Notes: generated by a model not told the origin, from the sequence alone. A stretch of 64,000 nt of DNA from Strix aluco (GCF_031877795.1 NW_027436638.1:620001-684000), one strand, 5' to 3'. Counted from the stretch's first letter, positions 1-12,096 are shown. Translations and numbers: made by a program.

Positions 1-1119
1 ATTCTTTCCTTCTACCATTTGTTTGTGGTCTAATTTTTTTTAATGGCAGGGTAATATTTCTTGATGTATTAACAGTCCTCCTCTAACCAGTCAGAGTAGC
101 GCATATTCATTTTGTTGTAACGCTTTTGCTCTGCTTCCTTAATTTTTTTGTTTTTGATTGTATTTTAATCCCTTTCCCTTTGTCCCGCTTTTGATGTTAT
201 TTAAATTTTGAGCTGTCCGTTGTAAACAGTTGTCTATTATGTTGTTAGTCTTTTGTTTTTGAGGAGCTGTAATGGATTATTTATGCCTCCTATGTATCTC
301 TGGGACTCTCTGCTTCTACTTTTTCCACAGAAGTAGATTTGAATTCTGTTTTCACTTATTTCTGAATTATTTTCCCCACATGTACTTGAAATCCAAGAGG
401 CTCAAAGTCTTCTGTTGTATGGGTTCAATGACAGTACAGTATCTCTTGGTCAGCAACCTTTGTTACTTTTCAATTCCATACCTTTCTCTATTAGTAAGAG
501 GTTATTTAGAATTTATTTTCCTTTTTATGGATTTACCATACTTATATTCTGCAACTCCCCCTTCAGCCATAGATTCTTTCAGTATTAGCCTTTTTATTAA
601 AGAAACTGAAAGCTTAGAATTCAGCTAGCGATTGTGAACATGTAAACTCTGATTTGAATTTTTGGTTCTTCTGTAGGTTTGTGAAATCTTGGATCAAATT
701 GCTAAACTTGTCAGAGGGTGCTATGCAAGTTGAGCACAAACTAAAGCACTTTGAATTCAGACGATCTTTCTTAGTCTCAATTCCTCACCTGTAAAATAGG
801 GTGAGTAATTCTAAACTTTGTAGTCAGACTTTATGGCTTTTAAGCAAGAATTCTTCTAGGAATTTATACTAAATTTATACATCTGTTGTGTCCTCTAAAA
901 CCAATTCAGGGATTTTTGATTTGCTGATTTTCCCTTTTTTTTTAATGATTGTGCATGTAAATCTGCTAACAGGACTTCTAAATGATTTTTTTATTTGCCT
1001 TGTAAAATGTAGGGCTTAATCCGTTATCAAGCGTTCAGTACATATTTGTAAACTACAGGCTAGAACTAAAATACTGTATTTGTATCACTACTTTTTTTTT
1101 AACTGTTGTAAATTCACAG
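1..1119 (+). other. 3' part of an intron upstream of the HDAC11-like exon
   Basis: AT-rich sequence that ends in a T-run and a CAG acceptor immediately before the exon at 1120. A 118-codon open frame at 272-628 has a low-complexity, Phe/Leu/Tyr-rich translation typical of T-rich intron and was not taken as a gene. No other exon was recognised here, so the remaining HDAC11-like exons, if they exist, lie to the left of the window. Confidence 0.5.
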
Positions 1120-1362
1120 GGAATTGTGAAGAGAGGTGAAGTTGTGTTCGAGGCTGCCAGAAGCCGCAGAATCCCAATCCTGATGGGAACACCTGGAGGT
1201 GACCAGAAGAGGACAGTGAGGATTGTTGCCGATTCCATCCCCGACTTGCCTGACCTGGGGCTTATTGACAAGGAGCTGGCAACCAGTGGAGCTGGAAATC
1301 CCAAGGTAGAACAGATGATTAGAGACTCTACTAAAGCCTTAAGCAACTTGTCACTGCAATGA
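1120..1362 (+). CDS. HDAC11: Last exon of a histone deacetylase 11-like gene, catalytic tyrosine replaced
   Basis: The exon follows a clean polypyrimidine tract and CAG acceptor (AG at 1118-1119), starts in phase 0 and stays open for 80 codons to a TGA at 1360-1362. The start GIVKR, the block RRIPILM and the segment QKRT-RIVADS-LGLI match the C-terminal end of HDAC11, the class IV lysine deacylase, as I know it from the human protein. HDACs carry a Gly-Gly-Tyr motif whose Tyr polarises the substrate carbonyl. Here the motif reads TPGGDQKRT, so Ser and Tyr of the usual TSGGYQ are Pro and Asp (GAC, one base from TAC). The tail after LGLID (about 32 residues, ending LSNLSLQ) is not one I recognise. 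The copy may be a decaying paralogue, or a diverged gene that has lost deacylase chemistry. Only this exon is visible, so I cannot say whether the gene is expressed. Confidence 0.7.
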   Translation, partial: GIVKRGEVVFEAARSRRIPILMGTPGGDQKRTVRIVADSIPDLPDLGLIDKELATSGAGNPKVEQMIRDSTKALSNLSLQ

Positions 1363-4300
1363 CAACTTACTGCATTTTAGGAAGCAGCTTCCTGGTTTAG
1401 GAGCAGGAAGTCTCCACATCGTTATCAGGGTTAATATAACATATTTAAAAAGGACTCAACGTGCCAGTAAAATAACAGAGTAGAGATAATATGCAGTCAC
1501 AGAATAATTGTGTCTAATTTCTGAAGCTATCTTGAGCAAAGGCAACAAGTCCTTCTAAGGTATTTGAGACATACACTCAGGGGTACTGTCTTTCAGTTTA
1601 TAATATTACTGTAGAAAACTCTGATTGCTTCTCTTATTGTTATGGGTTGTCTGTTATGTTGAAAGAACTTGTAGCTGGTATCCAAAGACTGTCCCAGACC
1701 TATTTCAGATGATGCAGTTCAGACTGTGGTGGGAGAAAGGACTAAACTACTGGCATTTTTTTTAGATACTGCATTTTATTGATTGCTTTTTTTATTGCAA
1801 TATTTTTATAAAATGGGTTCTGTGCGGGCTTCAACTGTCAGTTCAATACTAAAGTTCAGTGCAATACTATAAAAAACAGTTCAGTTGGTAGCCTTTTAAG
1901 CCATAGCCTATTAGAATGAAAGTTCATTAATTTATACTTTATTCCTGTTGTTGATAGTGACTTAAATCCTGCTTATAAACACCTTGAGAAATAAAATATG
2001 AACTGCCTTTGGCTCCATATGCAAATGAGCCATAAGGGCTCAGCATTAGCAGTCTAGTTTTTGCCTCCTGCATATAAAAGGCAATAGTTACTTGTAAATC
2101 ACAGAGTAAAGAAACTACAATAAAATGAAAACTGGTTTTAGAGTTCTGCAAATTCCTGCAGAAAACCTGTAGAACTATAGGGTATCTTTTATTATTGCCA
2201 GCTTGTCATGTATAAAACAGGGAAGAGTAAATCTTGATTTTTTTTTTTTTTCCCCCCAACTAGTGCTGTGTTTTTCACTTGCCTGAAGAGTAACGGTACT
2301 CATAGTTGCAGTCATAGTTTGTAACCAAATTGTTCATATTTACAGATAAAAATACAGTGAAATTTCTACATTAAGTTAATGTGCTAACTTTATATGGGAG
2401 CTTCTAGGAGGACTTCGGAACAAAATAGTGTATTCAAAAGCAAATTCAGTACACTAACTGTAAAGTTTGGGTTTATTTAAGCTGGTATATTTTGCATTAG
2501 GTACTGTTTGTAGCATTGGGTTGTAAACATACTAAACTGTATATTTTTCAAGAGCTTTTTTAAATTCCAAGTATTCACTGGTTTGTAGTGTAAGTTTCAC
2601 GTCATATTTAGGTTTGAGCCTTTCTATGAAGGAGCACCACTATTTTCCTTGCAGTAGAATTGGTGTGTAAGCTGTTTAAGGAATGTTTAATTCTAATTAG
2701 AATACTTACCTCACTTAGTGTTAATTTTTAGATTGGGCTTTGTTGATTGTAAGAACTTGCATAATTGCTATAAATATCTGCTTTAAAACAGATTTGACAT
2801 ATTGCACGAATCTTGAGTTGTAACGCTGTTATTGAAAAGCACTTTTAAATTTCTTACTAGAAGGACCATCAGAGTACAACTAATGTTGAGATTTATTTTT
2901 TCTATACTGTCTGATGTTACTGAAAGATGTTATTCTTTCATATATTTTTTATAAAATTATAAATTACATTTCTATAAACTAAAACCCTGTCATAGTACCA
3001 TATGGTCTTTTCCAAAACATTTTCTGTTTGTGTTAACATGTTTATATTATTTTCCCTTGGTGGAGATTAAAATGATGTTGAACAATGCTGACTGACTTTC
3101 ACTTTCTTTTCACTTCCCGTGTATCTTGGCTGTCAAAAACTTCAAATGGAACAGTTCATTGGAAAGACAAGGAGATGTGTTTTTCATAGTTAATGTAACT
3201 GATACTGCAGTGAGTCTTAAGGGTGAGTAGTACAAGGTTTGTCAACGGCGAATGACTTCTCTAAGAGTTAATGTGTTGACCTCTTAAGGTGAGCTTGGAA
3301 GTTCTGTATCCAAATACTTTTTAAGATGTCATCGTAGGGGGTTAAAGTCACTTTATAATTCCAAGTTATGTGCCATTACCTATGTTGTTGAAAGTCCTGT
3401 TTTAATTATTTTATTGTTACAGGTGTTAAACTGTAAACTAAGTGTCTGTTAAGGCTGCGGTAGTTTGTTAGAGGTCTTTTATAGATCAGCATCTCAGAGA
3501 ACCAAACGTTTGCAGCAGAGCCTGCTAGTTTTCAGACTCACCTGTAAAATTTGTGATTGTTAAGCAACAGCCACACTGACTGCATTTTCAGTGTTCATTG
3601 TAAAGTTAGAATTGGTGAACAGGTAACTCCTCCTTCGTACTTTTCAAAAATTTTGATTTAGTGTCATATTTGACTTGGTTGTTAAAACCAAAATATTAAT
3701 TTCTACACATTAACAAACTGGTCCAAGATAAATGTGTACTATGTTTCAAAAAGAAGTGGTGAAACCATTTCTAAGTTGAATTTAGACCACAGATACTGTA
3801 CGATTCACAGTTCAGCTTTATTGAGATTGCCTGGCTGTAAAAGGAAGGAAATTGATGTAACATGTCCTTGGATCCATTTATGTTTAAGGGGAAAAAACCC
3901 CAGTTATTCTTTCTTAAGATGGAATAAATCAGTGATCATTAGGCAAAGTTCACTGAAAATTTCATCGTGGAAACCTTGCCTTGACCTACCACCATCAAAA
4001 TTTTTAGCTTTGACAAGAACTTTTGTGGAACACGAAGACCTATGAAAGTCTCCTAGGAGAATGCCATATAGCCACAAACTTTATGGGGGAAAAGGGTTTT
4101 GTTGTTTTTTTTTTAATTGCAGTGGTAACTATAAAATCCTCCCATAATAGGAAGGAGTGTTTCAGAACTGATGCCCTAACTTACAACCAAAAAATTATCT
4201 CGAGGAAAGATCTAGTAGGTCTTGTCTTTCATAATAAGGCATTAGTTTGACTCAAATTACTTAGAAAACAGAGAGGATTGTTCAATAGCTTATAGTTAAT

Positions 4301-4375
4301 GTATGAACATGCATTTCTTGCTAGTCATCCATGAGTGAAATTTATTTAAAAAATAAACTGAAAAGTTGGTGTTTT
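1363..4375 (+). other. Probable 3' UTR and downstream flank of the HDAC11-like gene
   Basis: About 3 kb of AT-rich sequence without credible coding frames. AATAAA hexamers occur at 1990-1995, 2119-2124 and 4352-4357. The last is followed within about 20 bases by a GT/T-rich stretch, as expected at a cleavage site, so the longest transcript could end near 4375. Open frames at 3734-4045 and 4023-4250 look like chance. Confidence 0.4.
4352..4357 (+). terminator. Candidate distal polyadenylation signal
   Basis: Canonical AATAAA with a GTTGGTGTTTTCGTCT-type GU-rich element just downstream. It is the best-formed of the three hexamers after the HDAC11-like stop codon. Confidence 0.35.
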
Positions 4376-4659
4376 CGTCTATTTGATTTGACAGTTGGCG
4401 CATCGAGCTCCAGCCCCCCTTGCCTCTCTGACAGCTGACACGCAGTGTAGAGCTTGGCACTGGAAACACTGGGTGTTGTGCTTACACTGGCTAAATCCTA
4501 GCTTTAGATGGTAATAGCAATCTCTTTCATGCTGAAGGTATGATTTTTTTTTTTTGTTTGTTTGTTTGACTTTGGTGTTTTCATTGTGAAGTCCCAGACT
4601 TGTATCATGAATACAAGGAAGAATTTGAGTCACACTTTTAACCGTTGAGCATGCCTTCA

Positions 4660-5060
4660 TTCATCCCCTGATGACATCTGTACTTTGTTGAAATCCCCTT
4701 TGCAGTTCCCCTTTGTTATCTCCAAGGTTTCTTTGGTCTCCAAGGCCCGCTCAGGACTCCTCCGCTCCCATTGCCAAGCTCTCGTGAGGGCTCTTTGAGC
4801 TCCTTTTTTCCATTTGGAACCCTTCCTGCATCCGCATCTGTTACCCCAGTCGGTCTTTCTGTCCTCCCATCCATTCGGTGCACCTCCATTCAGTTCCCCA
4901 GCCCCCTGAGGACATCTCTACTTTGTTCGATTCCCTTTTGAATTCGTTGCATCCCTGAGACTTCTTTGGTCTCGCTAATCCCCGTGACAATGCCTCTCGT
5001 TTTGCCAGAACCTTTTCTGAAACCATCTTTGTGCTCCAGAGCCATCTATTTGTTTTCCAT
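4660..5060. repeat. Diverged direct repeat, two units about 238 bp apart
   Basis: The block starting CCCTGATGACATCTGTACTTTGTT near 4665 returns as CCCTGAGGACATCTCTACTTTGTT near 4903. Each copy is followed at a similar distance by CTTTGGTCTC and then by CTC-rich sequence. The copies differ at many bases, so the duplication is old. I do not recognise the family. It could be part of an LTR or a local tandem duplication. Confidence 0.5.
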
Positions 5061-5595
5061 CTTATCACATGTCTTTATTTGGTATCTGGTATCCCAAAGA
5101 CGTGTGTCGTCAGCTTAGATCTCTTCCGGAGTTTTTCAGAGAAGAGGATCACCTTCATATGTTATCGATAAATCTCCTGTGGGGGTGTTTGTCATGTTTT
5201 GCAATTTATTTTTGTTCTAGCAACTTAGGTGTTAGTTAGGCTGGTTCATACAGTTTCTGATACATGTCATGCAGTTCCGTGGTTTTTTGTCTATTCTGTC
5301 CTTTGGGACTCTTACGGGAGTTAGTCAGAATGTCAAGGTCACTCTGAATTGTTGGCAATGTGCAGTAAATAATTTATATTGCAGCCTGTGGTATTTCTGA
5401 GAAGGAAATCTTATAGGATCTAATTCTGCTTTGTTCTTTACTCCTATCTAGAACATGGTTTTGTTAGAAGTTAGGTCGCGTGCGTGGTCTTGCTAGAAAA
5501 GAAGCGAACCCAGTAGCATTTTTGTTTTTCACAGGAAACTAAAGCACATCATTTAGGATAATGATATCGCTATTGCATGTAGCCAACTACTTCCT
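5061..5595. other. No recognised feature
   Basis: Mixed-composition sequence between the direct repeat and the C-rich minisatellite. No open frame, repeat family or RNA gene was recognised. Confidence 0.4.
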
Positions 5596-8500
5596 GACAT
5601 CACCCCCCCAAGAGAGATGACAACGACAGCACCGCCACAACACAGACGATGACATGGGCCCACGCCCCACCCCCGACAGGCGACGACTTCGGCCCCCCCC
5701 CCCCCCAAAGAGAGGCGACAACCTCACCCCCCCGCCCCCAAAACCAGGCGATGACACCCCCCCCCCCCCCAATAGAGGCGACATCGCCCCCCCCAACACA
5801 AGCGACGACTTTGCCCCACCCAAAGACAGGCAACGACCTCGCGCCCCCCCCCCCCCCCCCCAAGAGAGGCGACACCGCGCACCCCCCCCACTCATCAAGA
5901 CAGAGGACATCACCCCCCCCACCCCACGAAATGCGACGACCTCGCCCATCCCCCCCCCCGAAGACAGGCGACCTTGCCCCCCCCCACCCCTGAAGAGAGG
6001 CAACGTTGTCCCCCACCCCGTCCCCCCCCCCAAGACAGGCGACGACCTCACCCCACCCCCCCTCCCCACAAAAGACAAACGACCTCGCCCCCCCCCACCC
6101 AAGACAAGCGACGACTTCACCCCCCCCACCCCAAGACAGGCGACAATTTCAGCCCCCCTCCCCCAGGATAGGCGACGATTTCAGCGCCCCCCCCACCAAG
6201 GATAGACAATGACCTCGCCCCCGCCACCCAAGACAGGGGACGACGTCGACCCCCCCCCCCCACGACAGACGACGACCTCGACCCCCCCCCCCAAGACAGA
6301 CGATGACCTCGCCCCCCCCCAAGACATGCAACGACATCGCCCCCCCCCACCCCAGACAGACGACATCGCCCCCCCTCCCCAAGACAAGCGACGATCTCGC
6401 ACCCCACACATCGCCCCCCCCCAAAGACAAGCGACGAACTTGCCCCCCCCACAAGACAGACGACGACATCGCCCCCCCCCCCAACACAGGCGACGACATC
6501 GCCCCGCCCCCCCCAAGACAGGCGACGACTTCGCCCCCCCCCACCCCAAGACAGGCGACGATTTCAGGCCCCCCCCGCAGGATAGGCGACGATTTCAGCC
6601 CCCCACCCCCCACCCCAGGATAGACGATGACCTCGCCCCCGCCCCCCAAGACAGACGACGACCTCGAACCCCCCCTAAGACAGACGATGACCTCCCCCCC
6701 AAGACAGACGCCGACATCGCCCCCCCCAAGACAGGCGACGACCTCGGACCTCCCCCCACCCAAGATAGGCGACGACCTCGCCCCCCACCCCCCCCACGAC
6801 AGGCGACCTTGCCCCCCCCCCCCCCCCCCAAGACAGGCGACGACATCGCCCCCCCCACCCCAAGACAGGCAACGACATCGCCCCGCCCCCCCAACCCCAG
6901 ACAGACGACGACATCGGCGCCCCCCCCCAAGACAGGCGACGACCTCGCCCCCCCACCCCCCCCAAGACAGGTGACGATATCGCCCCCCCCCAACCCAAGA
7001 CAGGCGACGACCTCGACCCCCCCCCCACCCAAGACAGGCGACGATATCGCCCCCCTCCCCCCAAGGATAGACGACGACCTCGACCCCCCCACCCAAGACA
7101 GGCGACGACCTCGCCCACCCCCCCCCGAAGACAGGCGACCTTGACCCCCCCGGAAGAGAGGCGACTTTGCCCCCCCCCAAAGACAAGCGACGACATCGCC
7201 TTCCCCCCCCCAAGACAGGTGACAACATCGCCCCCCGCCCCCCCAAAAGACAAACGACCTCGCCCCTCCCCCCCCAAGACATGCAACGACATCGCCCCCC
7301 CCCACTCCAGACAGACGACAACATCGCCCCCCCTCCCCAAGACAAGCGACGATCTCGCACCCCACCCCTCCCCCCAAGACAGGCGACGACCTCGCCCCCC
7401 CCCAAAGACAAGCGACGAACTTGCCCCCCCCACAAGACAGACGACGACATTGCCCCCCCCCCCCAACACAGGCGACGACATCCCCCCCACCCCAAGACAG
7501 GCGATGACTTCGATCCGCCCCCCCACGACAGACGACGACCTCGACGCCCCCCCCCAAGACAAGCGACGACCTCGCCCCCGCCCCAAGAGAGGCGACATCG
7601 ACCCCCCCCCCAAGACAGAGGACAGCGCCCCCTCCCCTCCAAGAAATGCGACGACCTCGCCCACCCCCCCCCGAAGACAGGCGACCTTGACCCCCCCGGA
7701 AGAGAGGTGACTTTGCCCCCCCCCAAAGACAAGCGACGACATCGCCTTCCCCCCCCCAAGACAGTTGACGACATCGCCCCCCGCCCCCCCAAAAGACAAA
7801 CGACATCGGCGCCCCCCCCAAGACAGACGATGACCTCGCCCCCCCCCCCCAAGACAGACGACGACATCGCCCCCCCCAAGACAAGCGACGATCTCGCCCC
7901 CCACCCCCCTCCCCAAGACAGGCGACGACCTCGGACCCCACCCCCCACCCAAGACAGGCGACGACATCGCCCCCCACCCTCCAAGACAGGCGACATCGGC
8001 ACCCACCCCCCCCAAGACAGGCGTTGACTTCAGCCCCCACCCCCCCCTCAGGATAGACGACGACCTCGCCCCCCCCCCCCAACACAGGCGACGACTTCAC
8101 CCCCCCCACCCCAAGACAGGCGACAATTTCAGCCCCCCCCCCAGGATAGGCGACGATTTCAGCCACCCCCCCCCAAGGATAGACGATGACCTCGCCCCTG
8201 CCCCCCAAGACAGGTGACGACCTCGACCCCCCCCCCCCACGACAGACGACGACCTCGTCCCCCCCCAAGACAGAAGACGACCTCGCCCCTCCCCCCCCAA
8301 GACATGCAACGACATCGCCCCCCCCCACTCCAGACAGACGACGACATCGCCCCCCCTCCCCAAGACAAGCGACGATCTCGCACCCCACACATCGCCCCCC
8401 CCCAAAGACAAGCGACGAACTTGCCCCCCCCACAAGACAGACGACGACATCGCCCCCCCCCCCAACACAGGCGACGACATCGCCCCGCCCCCCCCAAGAC

Positions 8501-11347
8501 AGGCGACGACTTCGCCCCCCCCCACCCCAAGACAGGCGACGATTTCAGCCCCCCACCCCCCACCCCAGGATAGACGATGACCTCGCCCCCGCCCCCCAAG
8601 ACAGGCGATGACTTCGATCCGCCCCCCCACGACAGGCGACGACCTCGACCCCCCCCCCACCCAAGACAGGCGACGACCTCGCCCCCCCCCCCCCCAAGAC
8701 AAGCGACGACCTCGGCACCACCCCCCCTCCAAGACAGGCGACGTCGCCCCCCCCGCTCCAAGACAGTCGAGGACTTCGCCCCCCCACCCCCCCCAAGACA
8801 GGCGTTGACTTCAGCCCCCACCCCCCCCTCAGGATAGACGACGACCTCGCCCCCCACCCCCAACACAGGCGACGACTTCACCCCCCCCACCCCAAGACAG
8901 GTGACGATTTCAGCCCCCTCACCCCAAGGATAGACGACGACCTCGCCCCCGCCCCCCAAGACAGGTGACGACCTCGACCCCCCCCCAAAGACAGACGACG
9001 ACCTCGACCCCCCCCCCAAGACAGACGATGACCTCGACACCCCCCCCAAGACAGACGACGACCTCGCCCCCCCCCCAAGACAAGCGATGATCTCGCCCCC
9101 CCTCCCCCCCCAAGAAAGGCGACAACCTCGCCCCCCACCCCCCCCCACGACAGGCGACCTTGCCCCCCCCCCCCACCAAGACAGGTGACGACATCGCCCC
9201 CCACCCTCCAAGACAGGCGACATCGGCACCCACGCCCCCCCAAGACAGGCGACGATTTCAACCCCCCACCCCAGGATAGACGATGACCTCGCCCCCGCCC
9301 CCCAAGACAGGCGACGACATCCGCCCCACCCCAAGACAGGCGATGAGTTCGATCCGCCCCCCCACAACAGACGACGACCTCGACACCCCCCCCAAGACAG
9401 GCGACGACCTTGCCCCTCCCCAAAGAGAGACTACGACATCGCCCGCCCCCCAAGACAGGCGACATCGTCCTCCCCCCCCGCCGAAGACAGGCGACCTTGC
9501 CCCCCCCCCCCAAGACAGGCGACGACTTCGCCCCCCCCCCCACGACAGACGACGACCTCGACCCCCCCCCCAAGACAGACGACGACCTCGTCCCCCCCCA
9601 AGACAGAAGACGACCTCGCCCCTCCCGCCCCAAGACATGCAACGACATCGCCCCCCCCCCACTCCAGACAGACGACGACATCGCCCCCCCTCCCCAAGAC
9701 AAGCGACGATCTCGCACCCCACCCCTCCCCCCAAGACAGGCGACGACCTCGCCCCTCCCCAAAGACAAGCGACGAACTTGCCCCCCCCACAAGACAGACG
9801 ACGACATCGCCCCCCCCCCCAACACAGGCGACGACATCGCCCCGCCCCCCCCAAGACAGGCGACGACTTCGCCCCCCCCCACCCCAAGACAGGCGACGAT
9901 TTCAGGCCCCCCCCGCAGGATAGGTGACGATTTCAGCCTCCCACCCCCCACCCCAGGATAGACGATGACCTCGCCCCCGCCCCCCAAGACAGGCGATGAC
10001 TTCGATCCGCCCCCCCACGACAGACGACGACCTCGACGCCCCCCCCCAAGACAGGCGAAGACGTCGCGCTCCCCCCGCCCACCCCCGAAAGGCGATGACC
10101 TCGCCCCCCCCCCAAGACAGGCGACGACCTTGCCCCTCCCCAAAGACAGAATACGACATCGCCCGCCCCCCAAGACAGGCGACATCGTCTTCCCCCCCCG
10201 CCGAAGACAGGCGACCTTGCCCCCCCTCCCCAAGACAGGCAACGACATCGCCCCCGCCCCAACCCCAGACAGGCGACGACCTCGCCCCCCCACCCCCCCC
10301 AAGACAGGCGACGACTTCGCCCCCCCCACACCAAGACAGGCGACGACCTCGTGCCCGCGCCCCAAGACAGGCGACGACCTCGCCCCCCCACCCCCCCCAA
10401 GACAGGTGACGATATCGCCCCCCCCCCCCAAGACAGGCGAGGAGCTCGCCCCCCCCCCAAGACAGACGATGACCTCGCCCCCCCCAAGACAGACGACGAC
10501 CTCGCCCCCCACCCCCCCAAGACAGGCGACGACTTCGCCCCCCCACCCCCCCCAAGACAGGCGACGCTTTCAGCCCCCCCCCCCACGCCAGGATACACGA
10601 CGACCTCGCCCCCCGCCCCAAGAGAGCCGACGACCTCGACCCCCCCCCCCCAAGACAGACGATGACCTCGCCCCCCCCCTCAAGACATGCAACGACATCG
10701 CCCCCGCCCCCCCCAAAGATAAAAGACATCGGCGCCCTCCCCCACAAGACAGACGACGACATCGCCCCCCCCCGCCCCAAGACAGGCAACGACTTCGCCC
10801 CCCCCACCCCAAGACAGGCGACGATTTCAGCCCCCCCCCGCAGGATAGGCGACGATTTCAGCCCCCCTCCCCCCAAGGACAGGCGACGAGCTCGCCCCCC
10901 CCAAGACAGACGACGACATCGGCGCCCCCCGCCCCCCCCTAGACAGACGATGACATCGCCCCCCCACCCCAAGACAGGCGACGACCTCGCGCCGCCCCCC
11001 CCCAAGACAGGCGACGAATTCGCCCCCACCCCCCCAAGACAGGCGACGATTTCAGCCCCCCCCACACTCCAGGATACACGACGACCTCGCCCCCCCCCCC
11101 CCCAAGACAGGTGACGACCTCGGACACCCCCCCCCAAGACAGGTGACGACCTCGCCCACCCCCCCCAAGACAGGCGATGACCTCTCCCCCCCCCCGCAAA
11201 AGACAAACAACATCGGCACACCCCCCCCCCCAACACAGGCGACGACATCGCCCCCCCCCCAAGAGAGGCAACCACATCGCCCCCCCCCCCCCCCGCAAGA
11301 CAGGCGACGACCTCGCCCCCCCCCCCCCCAGACAGACGATGACTTCG
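5596..11347. repeat. 5.75-kb C-rich minisatellite (unit: C-run + AAGACAGGCGACGACCTCG)
   Basis: More than 150 tandem copies of a unit of about 25-35 bases made of a run of roughly 6-15 C followed by variants of AAGACAGGCGACGACCTCG (also GACAGACGACGA, GACAAGCGACGA and GGCGACGATTTCAG). The + strand is strongly C-rich and the - strand G-rich, with closely spaced G-runs suited to G-quadruplexes, and i-motifs on the C strand. The unit rarely makes a stop codon in most frames, which explains apparent open frames of up to 617 codons on the - strand and Pro-rich frames on the + strand. Changes in C-run length shift the frame repeatedly, so these frames are not evidence of a protein. C-run lengths are likely to be poorly resolved in the assembly. 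Confidence 0.97.
6321..10700. repeat. Higher-order repeat within the C-rich minisatellite
   Basis: A rare variant unit, AAGACATGCAACGACATCG, recurs at 6321, 7276, 8299, 9632 and 10682, spaced 955, 1023, 1333 and 1050 bases. The first four are followed by the same ordered set of variants (CAGACAGACGA, then AAGCGACGATCTCGCACCCCAC, in part also CAAAGACAAGCGACGAACTTG and CCAACACAGGCGACGACATCG). The array therefore grew by duplicating blocks of about 1 kb as well as single units. Confidence 0.8.
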
Positions 11348-12048
11348 GCTGAGGGCAGAAAGTTATTCTGTGAATGTCTGCACCAGACAAAGGCCACAAG
11401 ACGGTCACGGAACAAGTGACTTCATGAGAGCGGTACCAAGCAGTGACTTGCTTAGGTACTACAGCACGCAGGTCTGCAGTCACTGTTCAAGATGTGTTCA
11501 GATACAAGGATTCCTGCAGCTGACAAACCCAGGCAGGACTCACATGAGTACTTTTACTTGCCATTTTCCAGATTGCTTGTCTCATGCCCACTTCATTTTT
11601 GGTTTGCAACAAGGCATTTAGTCTGCTGACATGATTCACACCGTGAACTACCCCATACCCATCCCTCTGTAGAAAGCCAGCTGGTCAGAGCTGGGAGGAG
11701 TCAGCAAGGGCACTGCCTTTACTGCCCCTCTGCACAGTCCTTGTGAGATAAGTGCTGTTCCAGCAGGCTACCCTGCTCCACAGCACAGGTTTAGAAAGGG
11801 GTGTCCCTGACGTTCCCATGCCTGCCAGGCTGCCTGGGGGCTTATTTTCCTGTAAGCTCCCATTTTACTGCAGCGTCTTCTCCTGGGATAGGCTGTGGTC
11901 AGGCCGTTTAATTACAGCTTCCTAAATACACTATAAGGTACAAATAACCTTGTGAAATAGCATGGTCACAGGTCCCTGGAGAAGTTATCCTATTCCAAAG
12001 GAAGAAAAAAATATTTCTCACTTAAAAGAAAAAATGTAAAACGCTTAC
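11348..12048. other. Unique sequence between the minisatellite and the PAPOLG-like exons
   Basis: Ordinary mixed sequence. The next PAPOLG exon, which would carry the third catalytic aspartate, should lie here on the - strand if the copy continued. I could not find it. Nothing else was recognised. Confidence 0.4.
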
Positions 12049-12096
12049 CTCAACGCCATCAAACTTGTCAACTGGTACGTATGCATCTTCAACTGG
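12049..12096 (-). pseudogene. PAPOLG: PAPOLG-like exon 6 (48 nt)
   Basis: Flanked by acceptor TTTACAG and donor GAG|GTAAGC. One frame reads PVEDAYVPVDKFDGVE, matching the family's AVEDAFVPVIK...FDGIE but two residues shorter. It has the right neighbours and order, about 1.2 kb downstream of exon 5. Confidence 0.8.

Noticed and set aside
272-628. 118-codon open frame at the left edge
   Set aside because: T-rich intron-like sequence just upstream of a spliced exon. The translation is dominated by Phe, Leu, Tyr and Ser with no domain.
6149-8002. 617-codon open frame on the - strand, and similar long frames across 5.6-11.3 kb
   Set aside because: They arise because the minisatellite unit lacks stop codons in most frames. 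Several frames on both strands are open at once, and C-run length changes shift the frame.
5596-11347. CRISPR-like array of repeats and spacers
   Set aside because: The variable parts are C-runs of changing length rather than unique spacers, and the genome is a bird's.
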